Assembly: GCA_023393115.1 (NCBI GenBank)
Contig: JAEWMS010000063.1
Span: 62,001-126,000 of the forward strand
Reading direction: 5' to 3'
Length of the DNA stretch: 64,000 nucleotides
Source of the DNA: Bacillota bacterium
Lineage (GTDB): Bacteria > Bacillota > Clostridia > Acetivibrionales > DSM-1351
The position numbers were made by a program, and so were the translations under genes. Shown here piece after piece: positions 17,103-26,782 of the stretch (its first letter is position 1; each line of letters starts with the position of its first letter). The notes beneath the pieces are model-generated. The model had not been told where the DNA came from. It searched no databases and saw only the letters and a list, made by a program, of their open reading frames with translations.

Positions 17103-18029
17103 TTGTCAGGAAATACACAGAAACTTATTAACTATTTAAAACGCTATTGGACGCTCTATCTGCTGCTTGCCATACCTGTTGCTTACTTCCTTGTATTCCG
17201 CTACATACCCATGACATACATACAAATAGCATTCAAGAAGTATAGTATCGTTCAAAGTGTCTGGGAAATGCCTTGGGCTGATAACAATGGATTAGAGTAC
17301 TTTATTAAGGCATTTTCAAATATGGACTTTCTTTACGCATTGCGTAATACTATCACACTTAACCTGCTCGATCTGGTGGTTGGATTTCCGGCTCCTATAA
17401 TATTGGCATTACTGCTCAACGAGCTGACATTTTCGAGGCTTAAGAAGCTTACACAGACCGTCGCATACATGCCTCACTTTCTATCTTGGATTATTATCTC
17501 AGGTATAGCATTACAACTTTTCGCTCCCAGTACCGGTCTTGTGAATATAATGTTGAATAGTTTGGGAGTTGAATCAGTTCCATTCCTTAATGAACCCAAA
17601 CACTGGATAGCAACTTACATTCTGCTTGGGGTTTGGCAAAGTGTTGGTTGGAACTCTATCATTTACTTGGCAGCACTTACAAGTATCAATCCTGAATTAT
17701 ATGAAGCAGCTTCAATGGACGGAGCCGGACGATTTAAGAAAATGTTACACGTAACATTACCTGGTCTGCGATCCACTATCATAGTACTACTCATTATGAA
17801 CCTCGGGCGTATCCTGGGCAGTGAGTTTGATAGACCATGGGCTTTAAGAAATGCATTGGTTGACAACGTATCAAACGTTATATCCACATTTGTTTATACG
17901 AATGGTATCCGCGGTCTCCAATTCTCACTAACTACTGCGGTAGGTCTGTTTCAGTCTGTAGTCTGTGTTATTTTCCTTATAGGGGCAAATTCTCTTGCCA
18001 AGAAGTTTGGTGAGCGGGGAATTTGGTAG
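17103..18029 (+). CDS. ABC sugar importer permease, LplB type (1)
   Basis: A 308-residue inner-membrane permease with six hydrophobic segments. The cytoplasmic EAA loop, EAASMDGAGRFKK, docks the ATPase. LplB/YtcP-type importers carry oligosaccharides from pectin, xylan and similar polymers. I chose TTG 17103 because AGGGG lies 8 nt before it; a GTG at 17094 would overlap that site. It is the first gene of a permease-permease-lipoprotein operon. No ATPase gene is nearby, so a shared MsmX-type ATPase encoded elsewhere is expected. Confidence 0.88.
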   Translation: MSGNTQKLINYLKRYWTLYLLLAIPVAYFLVFRYIPMTYIQIAFKKYSIVQSVWEMPWADNNGLEYFIKAFSNMDFLYALRNTITLNLLDLVVGFPAPIILALLLNELTFSRLKKLTQTVAYMPHFLSWIIISGIALQLFAPSTGLVNIMLNSLGVESVPFLNEPKHWIATYILLGVWQSVGWNSIIYLAALTSINPELYEAASMDGAGRFKKMLHVTLPGLRSTIIVLLIMNLGRILGSEFDRPWALRNALVDNVSNVISTFVYTNGIRGLQFSLTTAVGLFQSVVCVIFLIGANSLAKKFGERGIW

Positions 18030-18063
18030 GGAACAGAACATTTTATTAAGGAGGATATACAGA

Positions 18064-18933
18064 ATGATTAAGTCAAAAAGTACAAAAATGGGAGATTTGA
18101 TAATAGCGTTTTTATGCTTCCTCGTTATTTTAGTTTGTCTCTTACCGCTGGTTAACGTATTATCACGTTCCCTCAGTTCATCGGAAGCTCTTATACGAGG
18201 TGAGGTTACACTTTGGCCCAAAGGCCTCAACTTTGACTCCTATAGATTGGTGTTCAATGATAGCAAGTACTTAGTGTCACTTGGTTGGACCGCTATATTG
18301 ACAGTTATTTGTACAATAGTGTCTATGGTGATGACCACAATATGTGCATTCCCACTTACTTATGATAAGCTCAAGGGACGAGGAATTATTAACACATTAA
18401 TTATATTTACTATGTATTTCAATGCTGGCACAATACCAAACTATCTTCTGCTGAAAGATCTGGATCTTATAAACAAACCGTTAGTACTGATAATTCCCAG
18501 CTGCCTGAGTGTGTTCAACATGATCATTATGCGCAGTTTCCTCTATGGTATTCCTGACAGTTTGCGTGAGTCAGCAGAGATAGACGGTGCCGGGCCTATC
18601 AGAACCCTTATCAGCATTTATCTGCCGCTGTCTACTTCTGTAATAGCAACTCTGTCTCTATTCTATGCAGTGGGAAGGTGGAATGGTTTTTCAGATGCAC
18701 TTATGTATATGAGCGACAGAAAATACCACCCGATTCAGCTCCTTTTGTACAACATAATAAATAATGTTTCAAGTATAGAAGTTTCATCCCAGGAGGGCTT
18801 TACCAAGCCTGGGTTGTCAGATGGTCTTAAGGCGGCAACAGTTATGTTTGCCACCGTACCGATTCTACTAGTTTATCCGTGGCTGCAGAGATACTTTATC
18901 ACAGGTGTGACTATAGGTGCAGTGAAGGGTTAA
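18064..18933 (+). CDS. ABC sugar importer permease, YtcP type (2)
   Basis: A 289-residue second permease with six membrane segments and the EAA-like loop ESAEIDGAGPIRT, the usual heterodimer partner of the LplB-type protein. The start at ATG 18064 follows AAGGAGGATAT; the frame is open further upstream but overlaps the previous gene. The C-terminus ends VTIGAVKG, typical for the family. Spacing to the preceding gene is 34 bp and to the binding protein 50 bp, which indicates one transcript. Confidence 0.9.
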   Translation: MIKSKSTKMGDLIIAFLCFLVILVCLLPLVNVLSRSLSSSEALIRGEVTLWPKGLNFDSYRLVFNDSKYLVSLGWTAILTVICTIVSMVMTTICAFPLTYDKLKGRGIINTLIIFTMYFNAGTIPNYLLLKDLDLINKPLVLIIPSCLSVFNMIIMRSFLYGIPDSLRESAEIDGAGPIRTLISIYLPLSTSVIATLSLFYAVGRWNGFSDALMYMSDRKYHPIQLLLYNIINNVSSIEVSSQEGFTKPGLSDGLKAATVMFATVPILLVYPWLQRYFITGVTIGAVKG

Positions 18934-18983
18934 ATTCGTTCCTTAGACATTATATGTCTAAATATATAAAGGAGGATTTTTAT

Positions 18984-20663
18984 ATGAAAAAAGTTCTTTT
19001 AGTTTTACTGGCTTGCCTTCTGGTGTTTAATTTGGCAGCCTGCGGTTCAGGTTCTGATAGTACAGCTGCCACATCTTCAGCAGAAAATTCATCGATTTCT
19101 GGTGACAGTGCCACTACAAGCAGCGCTGAACAAGGCTTACCCGGAAGATTTGCAGAAACCAAGAAAATCACTGTTGAAGTATTTGACCGTGCTGTTGATG
19201 GCGGTACTAAGGCAGAAGACAACTTCTATACCAATTATATTAAAGAAGGAATGCTTCGCGACTATAATGTAGAGGTTACATTCGTTCCAGTCCCTCGTTG
19301 GACAGAGGTAGAGCAGATGAACAATCTGCTTGCTGCAGGAACTGCACCTGATGTTTGCCTTACATATAGCTACCCAACTGTTCAGACTTACGCTAATATG
19401 GGCGGTATACTTGATCTGGCTCCTATTCTTGACAGCAATAAGCAATTACTCCCTGACCTATGGACTATTCTTGGTGACGAGAACATATATGCAAATAAGA
19501 CTCCTGACAAAGGTAATATATGGGCTATGGAATCAAAGCTTTTTCATAATAAGCGTATAAATACTTTTGTTCGTGAAGATTGGTTAAAGAAACTCAACCT
19601 TGCTGAACCTACATCCCTTGAAGAGTATGAAGCAATGTTAAAAGCATTTAAGACAAATGCATCTACTTTACTTGGTGCAAATGCTGACAAGATGATTCCT
19701 TTCTTGCTGAGCGTAGATGTGGGTTGGACAGCCGGTACATTAATAAATTCATTCTTCCCCAATAATTATACGGATTCAGAAGAAACTTATTACGTAAATG
19801 GTTTTGACGATAGACACTTGTTACGTCCAGGATTTAAAGATGGAATAAAGAAACTTAATGAATGGTACAATGCCGGCTTAGTATGGAAAGACTTCCCTCT
19901 GTATCCGGCTGGAGACAAGAATATCGATAACCAAATGAAGGCAGGCTATGTTGGTTCATTTATACATAACTGGGATTACCCTTACCGTAATGGAGCTGAC
20001 AGCATCGACGCAAATATTAAGAAACTGGTCGGACAGGATGCCGCATATATCGCTGTTGATTGCTTTAAAAACGACGCAGGAGTTTACAAGAAGTATCTCA
20101 GCCCACCAATTGACCGTAAGATATTCTTCCCTTCAACAAATAAAGAGCCTGTAGCGTCACTTCTTTATCTTAACTGGATCAGTAAGCTTGAAAACCGTAA
20201 ATTCCTCCAGATTGGTGAGGAGGGCGTTACACATGAGAAACTGGCTGACGGTTCTGTAAAGAGCCTTGCGGTTACCGGAGAAAAATTCATGAATTCTCCG
20301 CTCAACATAGACTATACTATGACAATTAATGGTTTAGACATTGGCGACCCGGCATTGAACGTAAAGTCTGTTGCTCTCGGATACGCAGGTGTTGATTCAA
20401 AATATATTGAAAAAGCGTTTGAATTAACAAGCAAAGATGCATATGTTAGTAAGCATGTTAACGTTGGTGATGTTAAGGCTGAAGAAGGAATGGGTCCTGC
20501 TCTGAAAGAAAAACGCGATAATATGTTAGTTCAGTCTGTAACCGCAAAGGCAGATAAATTTGACACTACATTTGACACTGGATTTAAGGATTGGCTTGCT
20601 TCAGGTGGTCAGGCTATAATTGACGAACGTACAGTATTATATGCAAAGTATTTCAAGAAATAA
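18984..20663 (+). CDS. Solute-binding lipoprotein of the first importer
   Basis: A 559-residue extracellular solute-binding protein of the LipO/YtcQ type. It has a lipoprotein signal peptide (MKKVLLVLLACLLVFNLAAC, lipobox LAAC with the lipidated Cys at about 20), a Ser/Thr-rich linker, then a two-lobe sugar-binding domain. At about 550 residues it belongs to the large binding-protein class used for oligosaccharides. Start ATG 18984 is preceded by AAAGGAGG. It likely delivers xylan- or pectin-derived oligosaccharides to the two upstream permeases. A terminator follows. Confidence 0.9.
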   Translation: MKKVLLVLLACLLVFNLAACGSGSDSTAATSSAENSSISGDSATTSSAEQGLPGRFAETKKITVEVFDRAVDGGTKAEDNFYTNYIKEGMLRDYNVEVTFVPVPRWTEVEQMNNLLAAGTAPDVCLTYSYPTVQTYANMGGILDLAPILDSNKQLLPDLWTILGDENIYANKTPDKGNIWAMESKLFHNKRINTFVREDWLKKLNLAEPTSLEEYEAMLKAFKTNASTLLGANADKMIPFLLSVDVGWTAGTLINSFFPNNYTDSEETYYVNGFDDRHLLRPGFKDGIKKLNEWYNAGLVWKDFPLYPAGDKNIDNQMKAGYVGSFIHNWDYPYRNGADSIDANIKKLVGQDAAYIAVDCFKNDAGVYKKYLSPPIDRKIFFPSTNKEPVASLLYLNWISKLENRKFLQIGEEGVTHEKLADGSVKSLAVTGEKFMNSPLNIDYTMTINGLDIGDPALNVKSVALGYAGVDSKYIEKAFELTSKDAYVSKHVNVGDVKAEEGMGPALKEKRDNMLVQSVTAKADKFDTTFDTGFKDWLASGGQAIIDERTVLYAKYFKK

Positions 20664-20704
20664 TCATTTGCAAAGCGTCTGTTAATTAGAAAACTAAGAT
20701 AATG

Positions 20705-20751
20705 CCCTGTAAGGTGAACGCTGTGTTTACTTTACAGGGTGTTTATTTTTT
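20705..20751 (+). terminator. Terminator of the first importer operon
   Basis: CCCTGTAAGGTGAAC pairs with GTTTACTTTACAGGG (15 bp with two G-U pairs), followed by TGTTTATTTTTTG. It ends 28 bp before the stop codon of the convergent AraC gene. Confidence 0.85.
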
Positions 20752-20778
20752 GTTCTGTTTTAATAATATCTGATGTTT

Positions 20779-21642
20779 CTAAGCTTCCGGTTTAGAGCTT
20801 GAAAAGAAATGTTTGGGAGTAACACCGTACTCTTTTTTAAATGCTCTGAAGAAGTTCGAGTAGTCACCGAAACCACATTGCTTGAACACGTCGGTTATGG
20901 GCATTCCCTGAAGAATAAGCTCCTTTGCAAGAATGAGCTTTTTCTGTATTATGTATTTATGAATAGTAGTTCCGGAATGTTTCTTGAATTCTCTGAGTAA
21001 ATGATATTTACTGAGAAAAACGTGCTCAGACAAGCTGTCTATGGTCAGTTCCTCATCAATATGGTTATTAATGTATTCGATAATATCCATAATCATAACA
21101 CTCTTTTTAACATCGGCGTCGGGCTTTATGTTATTATGTTGTAAAGCCATATTTATTTGAACAAACAGCTCAATAAAATATGCTTTGTATAGGATATCGC
21201 TGCCTATGCCGTGATAGTTTTCAATTGAAATGAGCTTGTGGAGAAGTGTTCGAATATTCTGCTGCTGATCCAAGGATAATCTGATTACATTGTCCTTTTT
21301 GGAATAGAAACAGGAGGCCAAATCTGTTTCATCAGTTGAAAGACTGCTCATAAAATTTTTATCAATCCATAGAACAATTCGTTCGTAAGGAACAGTGTGG
21401 TCTTTAACAACCAGCTGATGAAGCTCTGTAGTATTAACCAGAACAATATCTCCGGGCTTCAGTGTATATGTTTTTCCTTCAATATAGTAGCTTACATTAC
21501 CAGAAATAAAGAAAAAGCACTCATAAAAATCATGGTGATGAAGAGACACTTTTTCCAGCTTTATATCTGAATAATAAAATATCTCATATTCTTTTGCGTG
21601 CATTTGCTGACGGGTTTGGTAAGCATGGTACTTCTTTTTCAT
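20779..21642 (-). CDS. AraC-family regulator with cupin domain (1)
   Basis: A 287-residue regulator. The N-terminal half is a cupin sensor (HHHDFYECFFFISGNVSYYIEGKTYTLKPGD, in fragments, about residues 40-75). The C-terminal 100 residues carry two helix-turn-helix units (LSEHVFLSKYHLLREFKKHSG and ITDVFKQCGFGDYSNFFRAFKKEYG, each in part). It is divergent from the glucuronoxylan operon at 21997, which is its probable target. Start ATG 21642 is preceded by TTGAGGT; an upstream TTG lacks a ribosome binding site. A good promoter sits about 50 bp upstream within the 42-bp repeat. Confidence 0.9.
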   Translation of the reverse strand: MKKKYHAYQTRQQMHAKEYEIFYYSDIKLEKVSLHHHDFYECFFFISGNVSYYIEGKTYTLKPGDIVLVNTTELHQLVVKDHTVPYERIVLWIDKNFMSSLSTDETDLASCFYSKKDNVIRLSLDQQQNIRTLLHKLISIENYHGIGSDILYKAYFIELFVQINMALQHNNIKPDADVKKSVMIMDIIEYINNHIDEELTIDSLSEHVFLSKYHLLREFKKHSGTTIHKYIIQKKLILAKELILQGMPITDVFKQCGFGDYSNFFRAFKKEYGVTPKHFFSSSKPEA

Positions 21643-21690
21643 ATATACCTCAATAAACAAATAAAAACATTAACTGTATATTTTGAAGTC

Positions 21691-21739
21691 ATTTTATCAT
21701 AGCAATTATTGCAAGTCAAACGGCAATATAAACATATTA
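21691..21739 (-). promoter_or_regulatory. Promoter repeat, copy 2
   Basis: Minus-strand promoter of the AraC gene: -35 TTGACT (21719-21714), 17-bp spacer, -10 TAAAAT (21696-21691). The surrounding 42 bp (21698-21739) match copy 1 at 16709-16750 with four differences, including AATATAAACATATTA upstream of the -35. That upstream part may be a shared operator. Confidence 0.7.
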
Positions 21740-21909
21740 GTGCCTAAATGTGAACAGTATAATTTACTTATGTAAAATCGTTGAGACTTTTACTCTGAAA
21801 GTAATTTTAATGTTAGACTGTTTTACGATATAATATAGTAGTGATAATAGAATATATTAGCAAAAAATGCTCATTTTAATGGTAAGTCAACATGATTTTC
21901 ACGCAGAGA

Positions 21910-21999
21910 AAAGCCACAATGTTGGCTCAAAGCCATAATATGTCAAAGCCACATAATGCGGCTTAAAGCCACCTTCGGTGGCTTATGGAGGTTAATATG
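21910..21999 (+). repeat. Four tandem hairpin units plus fixed start module (copy B)
   Basis: Four contiguous units, each starting AAAGCC: 21910-21928, 21929-21944, 21945-21964 and 21965-21984. Three end in GGCTC or GGCTT and form clear hairpins (the last is AAAGCCACCTTCGGTGGCTT); the second, ending ATGTC, is degenerate. They run directly into ATGGAGGTTAATATG (21985-21999), the start module of the esterase-like gene. Unit lengths are 19, 16, 20 and 20 nt. Loop sequences differ while the stems are kept, so this is not a simple recent duplication. Confidence 0.85.
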
Positions 22000-23910
22000 G
22001 AATATGAAATGGATTTTCAACCACCAAAGGGACAGCTTACTCTTCCGAGATTGATAAGTGACGGTATGGTGCTTCAGAGGGAAGCAGATGCCAGAATATG
22101 GGGGTGGGCTGCACCCGGGGAGTCAATAACGGTAGAGTTTATTGATAAATATTATAGTACCGAAGCAAATCCCGAGGGCAGTTGGGAGGTAGTACTTCCG
22201 GGTTTGAAGGCTGGTGGGCCATATGATATGGAAATCAAGGCCGTTTCGGGTAAAATTACTGTCAGGAATATATTAATAGGTGAAGTGTGGGTATGTTCAG
22301 GGCAGTCAAATATGGAATTACCAATGGCTAGAGTTAAGGATCAGTACCCCGATGAAATGGTTAACTGTGAGAATCCGTATATAAGAACGTATAACGTAGC
22401 AATGAGATACGACTTCAATGAACCATACAAGGATTTACATGAGGGAAGCTGGGTATCTTCCAATCAACAAACTATCCCAGAGTTTTCTGCAGTGGGATAC
22501 TTTTTTGCAAAAGCCTTATTTGAAAGATACCATATACCCGTTGGATTCATTAAAGCAGCCATAGGCGGTTCTCCCATCGAGACATGGATTAGTGAGGAAG
22601 CTTTAAAAACCTATCCTGATATTATACAAATCTTGCAGCCGTACAAGGACGATAGCTATGTGGATAAAATATTAAAGATAGATGGAGCTCTGACTACTGC
22701 ATGGTTTGACAGCCTGAATAAGAGCGATGCAGGATTTATTTCTGAAGTACCCTGGTACTCTGAGGTACTTGATACCTCTAAATGGTCAACTATGAACTGG
22801 CCTGCCAACTTTGAGAAGGAAGGTTTCAGAAATTTCAACGGAGCTATTTGGTTCAGAAAAGAGATAGATGTACCTGAAGAAATGCTGAATAAACCTGTCA
22901 GACTCTGGCTTGGAAGAATAGTAGACAGTGATAAAACTTACGTAAATGGTGAATTTGTTGGAGAGATTACTTATCAGTATCCTCCAAGAAAGTATGACAT
23001 ACCGGTCGGTCTATTGAAAAAAGGGAAAAACGTTATAACAGTCAGAATCGTAAGCAATAATGGGATTGGTGAGGTTATTTCCGATAAGCCCTATAAGCTT
23101 TTTGCAGAAGACTGCTCCATTGATTTGACAGGTGAGTGGAAGTATATGATAGGCACTTACTGCGGTCCTTTGCCTGACACAACCTTTATGCAATGGCAGC
23201 CCGCCGGCTTGTACAATGGTATGCTGGCGCCTTTGACAAATTATACTGTCAAGGGAGCGCTGTGGTATCAGGGAGAATCAAATACCTCCAGACCTTTTGA
23301 ATACTTAAGCCTGATGAAGACTCTGGTTGAAGACTGGAGAAAAAGATGGAACCAAAACAGTTTTCCCTTCATATTTGTTCAGCTTCCGAATTACAGCACT
23401 GCAGATACCCAGCCCGCAGAAAGCGATTGGGCTGAACTTCGTGAAGCACAGCTTCAAGCTCTGGAAATTCACGATACTGCAATGGCAGTTGCTTTTGATC
23501 TTGGTGAATGGAATGACATGCATCCTTTAAGAAAAAAAGAAGTAGGTGAAAGGCTGGCACTGGCGGCGATAAGCACAGCTTATGGCGAAGAAATTACATC
23601 CTCAGGGCCTATATACAAGGATATGGAGATAGTCGGTAACAAAATAGCCATCAGCTTTATTAATACAGGAAGTGGATTAAAGACTGTAGACGGATGCGAG
23701 TTGAAGCATTTCTCAATAGCGGGCAGCGACAAGACATTCCTGTGGGCAAAAGCAAAAATAGAAGGCCAAAAGGTTATCGTGTGGAATGAAGGTATTGCAG
23801 AGCCTAAAGCGGTAAGATACGCCTGGGCAACCAATCCTGAAGGGGCCAATCTGGTAAATGCAGAAGGGCTGCCCGCTTCACCGTTCAGAACGGACGCTTG
23901 GAACCGATAA
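21997..23910 (+). CDS. Sialate O-acetylesterase-family (SGNH) esterase
   Basis: A 637-residue SASA-type esterase. CSGQSNMELP (Ser about residue 101) is the nucleophile block and NDMHP (about 506) carries the catalytic Asp/His; GALWYQGESN lies between them. A GH2-like sugar-binding beta domain (about 255-385, KPVRLWLGRIVDSDKTYVNG in part) is inserted into the esterase fold, as in many family members. It lacks a signal peptide. In front of uxuB, uxuA and GH67 its likely job is removing acetyl groups from imported acetylated (glucurono)xylo-oligosaccharides rather than sialate. Start ATG 21997 follows GGAGG. Confidence 0.85.
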   Translation: MEYEMDFQPPKGQLTLPRLISDGMVLQREADARIWGWAAPGESITVEFIDKYYSTEANPEGSWEVVLPGLKAGGPYDMEIKAVSGKITVRNILIGEVWVCSGQSNMELPMARVKDQYPDEMVNCENPYIRTYNVAMRYDFNEPYKDLHEGSWVSSNQQTIPEFSAVGYFFAKALFERYHIPVGFIKAAIGGSPIETWISEEALKTYPDIIQILQPYKDDSYVDKILKIDGALTTAWFDSLNKSDAGFISEVPWYSEVLDTSKWSTMNWPANFEKEGFRNFNGAIWFRKEIDVPEEMLNKPVRLWLGRIVDSDKTYVNGEFVGEITYQYPPRKYDIPVGLLKKGKNVITVRIVSNNGIGEVISDKPYKLFAEDCSIDLTGEWKYMIGTYCGPLPDTTFMQWQPAGLYNGMLAPLTNYTVKGALWYQGESNTSRPFEYLSLMKTLVEDWRKRWNQNSFPFIFVQLPNYSTADTQPAESDWAELREAQLQALEIHDTAMAVAFDLGEWNDMHPLRKKEVGERLALAAISTAYGEEITSSGPIYKDMEIVGNKIAISFINTGSGLKTVDGCELKHFSIAGSDKTFLWAKAKIEGQKVIVWNEGIAEPKAVRYAWATNPEGANLVNAEGLPASPFRTDAWNR

Positions 23911-23973
23911 AGAAATCTTCTGACTTCTAAGCCAATATTATTATCAATACTAATACTAATACGGAGAAAACAA

Positions 23974-25584
23974 ATGAAGCTAAATAAAAGCAATATAAAA
24001 GATATATTTTGGCAAAGGACAGGTATTGAAACTCCCGGGTTCGATCTGGAGGAAATGCTCGTAAAAACACGTCAGGAACCAGTCTGGCTGCACTTTGGAA
24101 TAGGAAACATATTCAGGGGCTTTATCGCAGAACTGCAGCAGAAGCTATTGGAAACAGGAAGAGCCGACAGGGGCATAATAGCTGTAGCCCCAAATGACAA
24201 TACAATGATCAATGAAATATATAAACCGGCAGACAATCTGACTATTTTTGTACATCTTCTTCCGGACGGAAGGCTGGACAAAAAAATAGTTGCAAGTGTA
24301 GCTGAAAGTCTTGTGGGAAGTCCGGAGGAAGATTCAGACTGGATACGGCTAAAACAAATATTCTGTGAAAAGTCATTGCAGATGGTGAGCTTTACGGTGA
24401 CCGAAAAGGGTTATGGCTTGACCGACCTAGCTGGCGAGTATTTGCTCCAGGTCAAAGAGGATATCCAAAACGGCCCTGAAAGGCCTAAAAGCCTGATGGC
24501 TAAAGTTGCTTCACTTTTATATTGCAGGTATAAGAATGGGCAGCTTCCCATTGCATTGGTCAGTATGGATAACTGCTCACATAATGGAGATATTCTTAAA
24601 AAATCAATTAAAATACTTATAGAGAATTGGGTTCAAAAAGGGTTTGTAGAGGAAGGTTATCTTGCTTATATTGAAGAGGAATCAAGGGTTTCATTTCCTT
24701 GTACAATGATAGACAAAATAACACCCAGACCCTCTGAGACAGTAGAAAGAGACCTTAAAGTAGCAGGTATAGAGGGTACAAAAATAATATGTACCTCGAA
24801 GAATTCATATGTTTCCCAGTTTGTTAATGCCGAGAGACCCCAATACCTTGTTGTGGAGGACAAATTTCCTAACGGACGTCCACCTCTGGAAGCAGCAGGA
24901 GTATATTTTACAGACAAGGCTACCGTAGACAAGGTGGAAAAAATGAAAGTCACCACCTGTTTGAATCCACTGCATACTGCACTTGCCATTTTCGGCTGTC
25001 TGTTGGGCTATACTCTGATAGCCGATGAAATGAAGGATGAGCAGCTTAAAAGGCTGATTGAAAGAATCGGCTATGATGAGGGTATGCCTGTGGTGGTAAA
25101 TCCCGATATTATCAGCCCGGCTGAGTTTATAGATGAAGTTTTAACACAGAGACTTCCCAACCCATTTATTCCGGACACACCTCAGAGGATAGCCTGTGAT
25201 ACTTCACAGAAAATACCCATTCGCTTTGGTGAAACCATAAAAACTTACTATAGCCACCCGACTCTTGATACAAAAGAATTGACCTTCATTCCGCTGGCAA
25301 TTGCGGGATGGTGCAGATATCTGATGGGCGTGGATGATGAAGGTAATAAAATGGAACTCAGCCCTGATCCTTTACTTAATGAACTGAGAGTTTATGTTCA
25401 GGGAGTAAAGCTTGGAGAACCTGATTCGGCAGGGGATTCACTGAAACCCTTACTTTCAAATGAGAGAATTTTCGGTATGAATCTCTATGAAGCCGGTTTG
25501 GGGAATAAGATAGAAGGCTTCTTTAAGGAAATGCTGGCAGGTAGACATGCAGTAAGAAAAGTACTTGAAAAGTATGTGAATTAG
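23974..25584 (+). CDS. uxuB: Fructuronate reductase (D-mannonate oxidoreductase)
   Basis: A 536-residue mannitol-dehydrogenase-family oxidoreductase. The N-terminal Rossmann part contains HFGIGNIFRGF (about residues 46-56), the dinucleotide-binding signature of this family; the C-terminal half is helical with CLNPLHTALA. UxuB reduces D-fructuronate to D-mannonate using NADH. The next gene is uxuA, which dehydrates mannonate to 2-keto-3-deoxygluconate, so the pair forms the glucuronate branch that follows alpha-glucuronidase action. Spacing is 63 bp from the esterase gene. Other mannitol-family activities are possible, but the context favours UxuB. Confidence 0.88.
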   Translation: MKLNKSNIKDIFWQRTGIETPGFDLEEMLVKTRQEPVWLHFGIGNIFRGFIAELQQKLLETGRADRGIIAVAPNDNTMINEIYKPADNLTIFVHLLPDGRLDKKIVASVAESLVGSPEEDSDWIRLKQIFCEKSLQMVSFTVTEKGYGLTDLAGEYLLQVKEDIQNGPERPKSLMAKVASLLYCRYKNGQLPIALVSMDNCSHNGDILKKSIKILIENWVQKGFVEEGYLAYIEEESRVSFPCTMIDKITPRPSETVERDLKVAGIEGTKIICTSKNSYVSQFVNAERPQYLVVEDKFPNGRPPLEAAGVYFTDKATVDKVEKMKVTTCLNPLHTALAIFGCLLGYTLIADEMKDEQLKRLIERIGYDEGMPVVVNPDIISPAEFIDEVLTQRLPNPFIPDTPQRIACDTSQKIPIRFGETIKTYYSHPTLDTKELTFIPLAIAGWCRYLMGVDDEGNKMELSPDPLLNELRVYVQGVKLGEPDSAGDSLKPLLSNERIFGMNLYEAGLGNKIEGFFKEMLAGRHAVRKVLEKYVN

Positions 25585-25635
25585 GAAAGAAGCATTGTAG
25601 GTTTACAAAAACAGATAATCGAGGAGATGATAGTC

Positions 25636-26712
25636 TTGAAAATAACATTCAGATGGTTCGGAGAAAAGGACGACAGCGTTAAACTGGAACAGATCAAGCA
25701 GATTCCGGGTGTTACTGGAGTGGTTGGAGCACTTTACGATATACCTGTAGGTGAGGTCTGGCCCATGGATAAAATTCTGGCTCTTAAAGATACTGTTGAG
25801 AAGGCCGGTCTTGAGCTGGAGGTAATAGAAAGTGTAAATATTCATGAGGATATTAAGCTTGGCCTGCCTTCAAGGGACCGGTATATAGAAAATTACAAGA
25901 AGTGTATCAGAAACTTAGGAAAAGCGGGAGTTAAGGTCATCTGCTACAACTTTATGCCAGTATTCGACTGGATGAGATCCGAATTGGCCCATAAGCTTTC
26001 TGACGGCTCGGAAGCACTTTTCTATGATCACAAGGTTGTAAAGGATATAGACCCTGTTAAGCTTGTTGAAGATATGGCTACAAATTCAAACGGCTTTATT
26101 CTTCCGGGCTGGGAGCCTGAAAGATTAGCAGAGCTGAAGGATACTCTTGAAAAATATAAGAGTGTGGATGAGGAAAAGCTGTTTGAGAATCTAAAGTATT
26201 TCCTTGAAAATATTATTCCGGTATGTGAAGAGACCGACGTAAAAATGGCCATTCATCCTGATGATCCACCATGGTCACTGTTTGGCCTGCCGAGAATAGT
26301 AACCTCCAGAGAGAATCTGGACAGACTTGTAAAGCTGGTAGACAGTCCTTATAACGGATTAACCCTATGCAGTGGTTCTCTTGGAGCAAATCCAGCCAAT
26401 AATATCCCTGAAATTATAAGGCATTTTGGCAGTATGGGCAGAATTCATTTCGGGCATGTAAGAAACATAAAGTTTACTGGAGATAAGGTTTTCCATGAAA
26501 CCTCGCATTTGTCCTCGGATGGTTCCCTTGACCTGTTTGAAATCATGAAAGCATACCACGACATAGAATTCAAGGGATACATTCGTCCCGATCACGGCAG
26601 AATGATATGGGGTGAAAAGGCCAGACCCGGATACGGTTTATACGACAGAGCTTTAGGAATAGCTTATATAAATGGCCTTTGGGAAGCTATGACAAAGCAG
26701 AAGAAGCTGTAA
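25636..26712 (+). CDS. uxuA: Mannonate dehydratase
   Basis: A 358-residue UxuA. It dehydrates D-mannonate to 2-keto-3-deoxy-D-gluconate in the cytoplasm. The protein opens [15 protein letters not shown] and includes the conserved [18 protein letters not shown] block (about residues 200-217) with metal-binding His/Glu residues, and [11 protein letters not shown] near the C-terminus. Length fits the family (350-390). The start is TTG 25636, nine bases after GAGGAG; the ATG at 25627 is too close to that site. It sits between uxuB and the GH67 gene. Confidence 0.93.
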   Translation: MKITFRWFGEKDDSVKLEQIKQIPGVTGVVGALYDIPVGEVWPMDKILALKDTVEKAGLELEVIESVNIHEDIKLGLPSRDRYIENYKKCIRNLGKAGVKVICYNFMPVFDWMRSELAHKLSDGSEALFYDHKVVKDIDPVKLVEDMATNSNGFILPGWEPERLAELKDTLEKYKSVDEEKLFENLKYFLENIIPVCEETDVKMAIHPDDPPWSLFGLPRIVTSRENLDRLVKLVDSPYNGLTLCSGSLGANPANNIPEIIRHFGSMGRIHFGHVRNIKFTGDKVFHETSHLSSDGSLDLFEIMKAYHDIEFKGYIRPDHGRMIWGEKARPGYGLYDRALGIAYINGLWEAMTKQKKL

Positions 26713-26782
26713 ACAACCTTTACGTTAGATTAATTAAGATGAAAAATAATAATTGAAAGAAATATATTCCGGGAGGAAGCAT

